NCBI GenBank assembly: GCA_022616655.1
Contig: JAKEEJ010000121.1
Span: 1 to 7,048 of the forward strand
Origin: Nevskiales bacterium
GTDB taxonomy: Bacteria > Pseudomonadota > Gammaproteobacteria > Nevskiales > Nevskiaceae
Direction: 5' to 3'
Length of the DNA: 7,048 nucleotides
Positions 6,281 to 7,048 of the stretch are shown one piece after another; the first letter of the stretch is position 1, and each line of letters begins with the position of its first letter. The notes under the pieces were generated by a model. The model saw only the letters and a list, made by a program, of their open reading frames with translations. It did no database searches and was not told the origin of the DNA. Position numbers and translations under genes: made by a program.

Positions 6281-7048
6281 GGCATCGAACGGTGCGGCAA
6301 CGGGACGCGTTCCAGCAATTGCCCGGCGAGGCGTTCGCGCCGGCGCAGCCGACCGGCGTCCAGCAGCATGCGGCCCGCCCAGCGGTACACGTTGTATTCG
6401 GCAATCAGCGACCGCAACGCGCGCATGCGCGCCCGCTGCTCCGGCGCCGGCATGGACAGCGCCGCGGCCAATGCCGCACTCGCCTCCTCGATGTCGTAGG
6501 GATTGACGATCAGGGCTTCGGTGAGCTCGCGCGCGGCTCCGGCGAATTGCGACAGGATCAGCGCTCCCTGTTCGTCATCGTGGGCGGCCACAAATTCCTT
6601 GGCGACCAGATTCATGCCATCGTGCAGGCTGCTGACATAACACAGGTCCGCGGCACGGTAACAGCGGAACACCTCGGCCGGCTCGGTGTGCTGCCGCCGG
6701 AGCACAATCGGGCGCCAGTCCGCCGTGGCGAAGCGCGCGTTGATCCGCTGCACGAGCTGCTCCACGTCGTCGTTCAGGCGCGCGTAGCGTTCGATCAGCG
6801 TACGACTGGGAGAGGCGATCTGCAGAAATGTGAAGCGGCCGCACCACTCGGGGTTCCGCTCGAACAGGCGCTCCACCGCCCGCACCCGCTCCTCGATGCC
6901 CTTGTTGTAGTCCAGACGATCCACACCGATGCCGAGGCGCGCATCGGCTTCCGAAAACCGGTACCCACTTTTCGGGATCATGCTCTGATGCACCATTTCG
7001 CCTATCGCGATGGCGTGCTGCACGCCGAGGCGGTCGATCTCGTCGATC
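6277..7048 (-). CDS. otsA: Trehalose-6-phosphate synthase, C-terminal part (5' end outside window)
   Basis: This is the C-terminal half of a GT20 glycosyltransferase that joins a nucleotide-activated glucose (usually UDP-glucose) to glucose 6-phosphate. The reading frame is open through the right edge, so the 256 codons seen are a window truncation and not a broken gene. [14 protein letters not shown] carries the Arg and Lys that match E. coli OtsA R262 and K267 (Arg codon 6918-6916), so about 225 N-terminal residues lie outside. Also visible are [14 protein letters not shown], and [15 protein letters not shown], the donor-binding loop with the conserved Asp (codon 6621-6619) and Glu. The [10 protein letters not shown] form differs from the E. 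coli loop and fits a proteobacterial subgroup. A tail of about 30 residues, rich in Arg, follows the last catalytic motifs. The stop overlaps the otsB start. Confidence 0.95.
   Translation of the reverse strand, partial: IDEIDRLGVQHAIAIGEMVHQSMIPKSGYRFSEADARLGIGVDRLDYNKGIEERVRAVERLFERNPEWCGRFTFLQIASPSRTLIERYARLNDDVEQLVQRINARFATADWRPIVLRRQHTEPAEVFRCYRAADLCYVSSLHDGMNLVAKEFVAAHDDEQGALILSQFAGAARELTEALIVNPYDIEEASAALAAALSMPAPEQRARMRALRSLIAEYNVYRWAGRMLLDAGRLRRRERLAGQLLERVPLPHRSMP

Noticed and set aside
5624..6499. A 291-codon open frame on the plus strand opposite otsB and otsA
   Set aside because: It crosses the junction of two confidently identified genes, its translation is Arg-rich with no domain, and it is explained by codon bias on the other strand.

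Overview
The window is GC-rich chromosomal DNA from a Gram-negative bacterium. It carries a lipoprotein-type M48 metalloprotease, a HAMP/GGDEF/EAL signalling protein and an otsA-otsB pair. Protein flavour and base composition suggest a proteobacterium, perhaps a gammaproteobacterium from a saline or otherwise stressful habitat, but this assignment is an inference. No insertion sequence, CRISPR array, tRNA, rRNA or prophage gene is visible. Six genes fill almost all of the window: five complete, and one (otsA) cut by the right edge.

Layout. (1) 97-2172, minus strand: a membrane-bound c-di-GMP protein with a periplasmic sensor region, HAMP, a degenerate GGDEF domain (SGDKF) and an EAL domain with its catalytic residues in place. 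(2) 2173-2587: the divergent intergenic region, about 415 bp, with a cluster of four TTACGG/CCGTAA half-sites. (3) 2588-5566, plus strand: a tightly packed gene set made of an M48 metalloprotease lipoprotein, a putative Na+/H+ antiporter overlapping it by 4 nt, and, 25 nt further on, a small-conductance (MscS-type) mechanosensitive channel. (4) 5507-7048, minus strand: otsB (trehalose-6-phosphate phosphatase) and the C-terminal half of otsA (trehalose-6-phosphate synthase), convergent with the channel gene. otsA and otsB overlap by 4 nt, and the ends of otsB and the channel gene overlap tail to tail by 60 nt.

How the genes could work together. The right two thirds reads as an osmotic and ionic stress neighbourhood. 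The antiporter would control sodium and pH, the channel would release solutes on hypo-osmotic shock, and OtsA/OtsB would make the compatible solute trehalose on hyper-osmotic shock. The lipoprotein protease would handle damaged envelope proteins. The c-di-GMP enzyme is divergently transcribed and is not obviously part of that pathway. All families are recognisable. I do not see a convincing wholly new system. The most notable points are the operon grouping of protease, antiporter and channel, the antisense tail overlap of two functionally opposed osmotic genes, the altered GGDEF active site, and the repeated half-site cluster upstream of the plus-strand operon.
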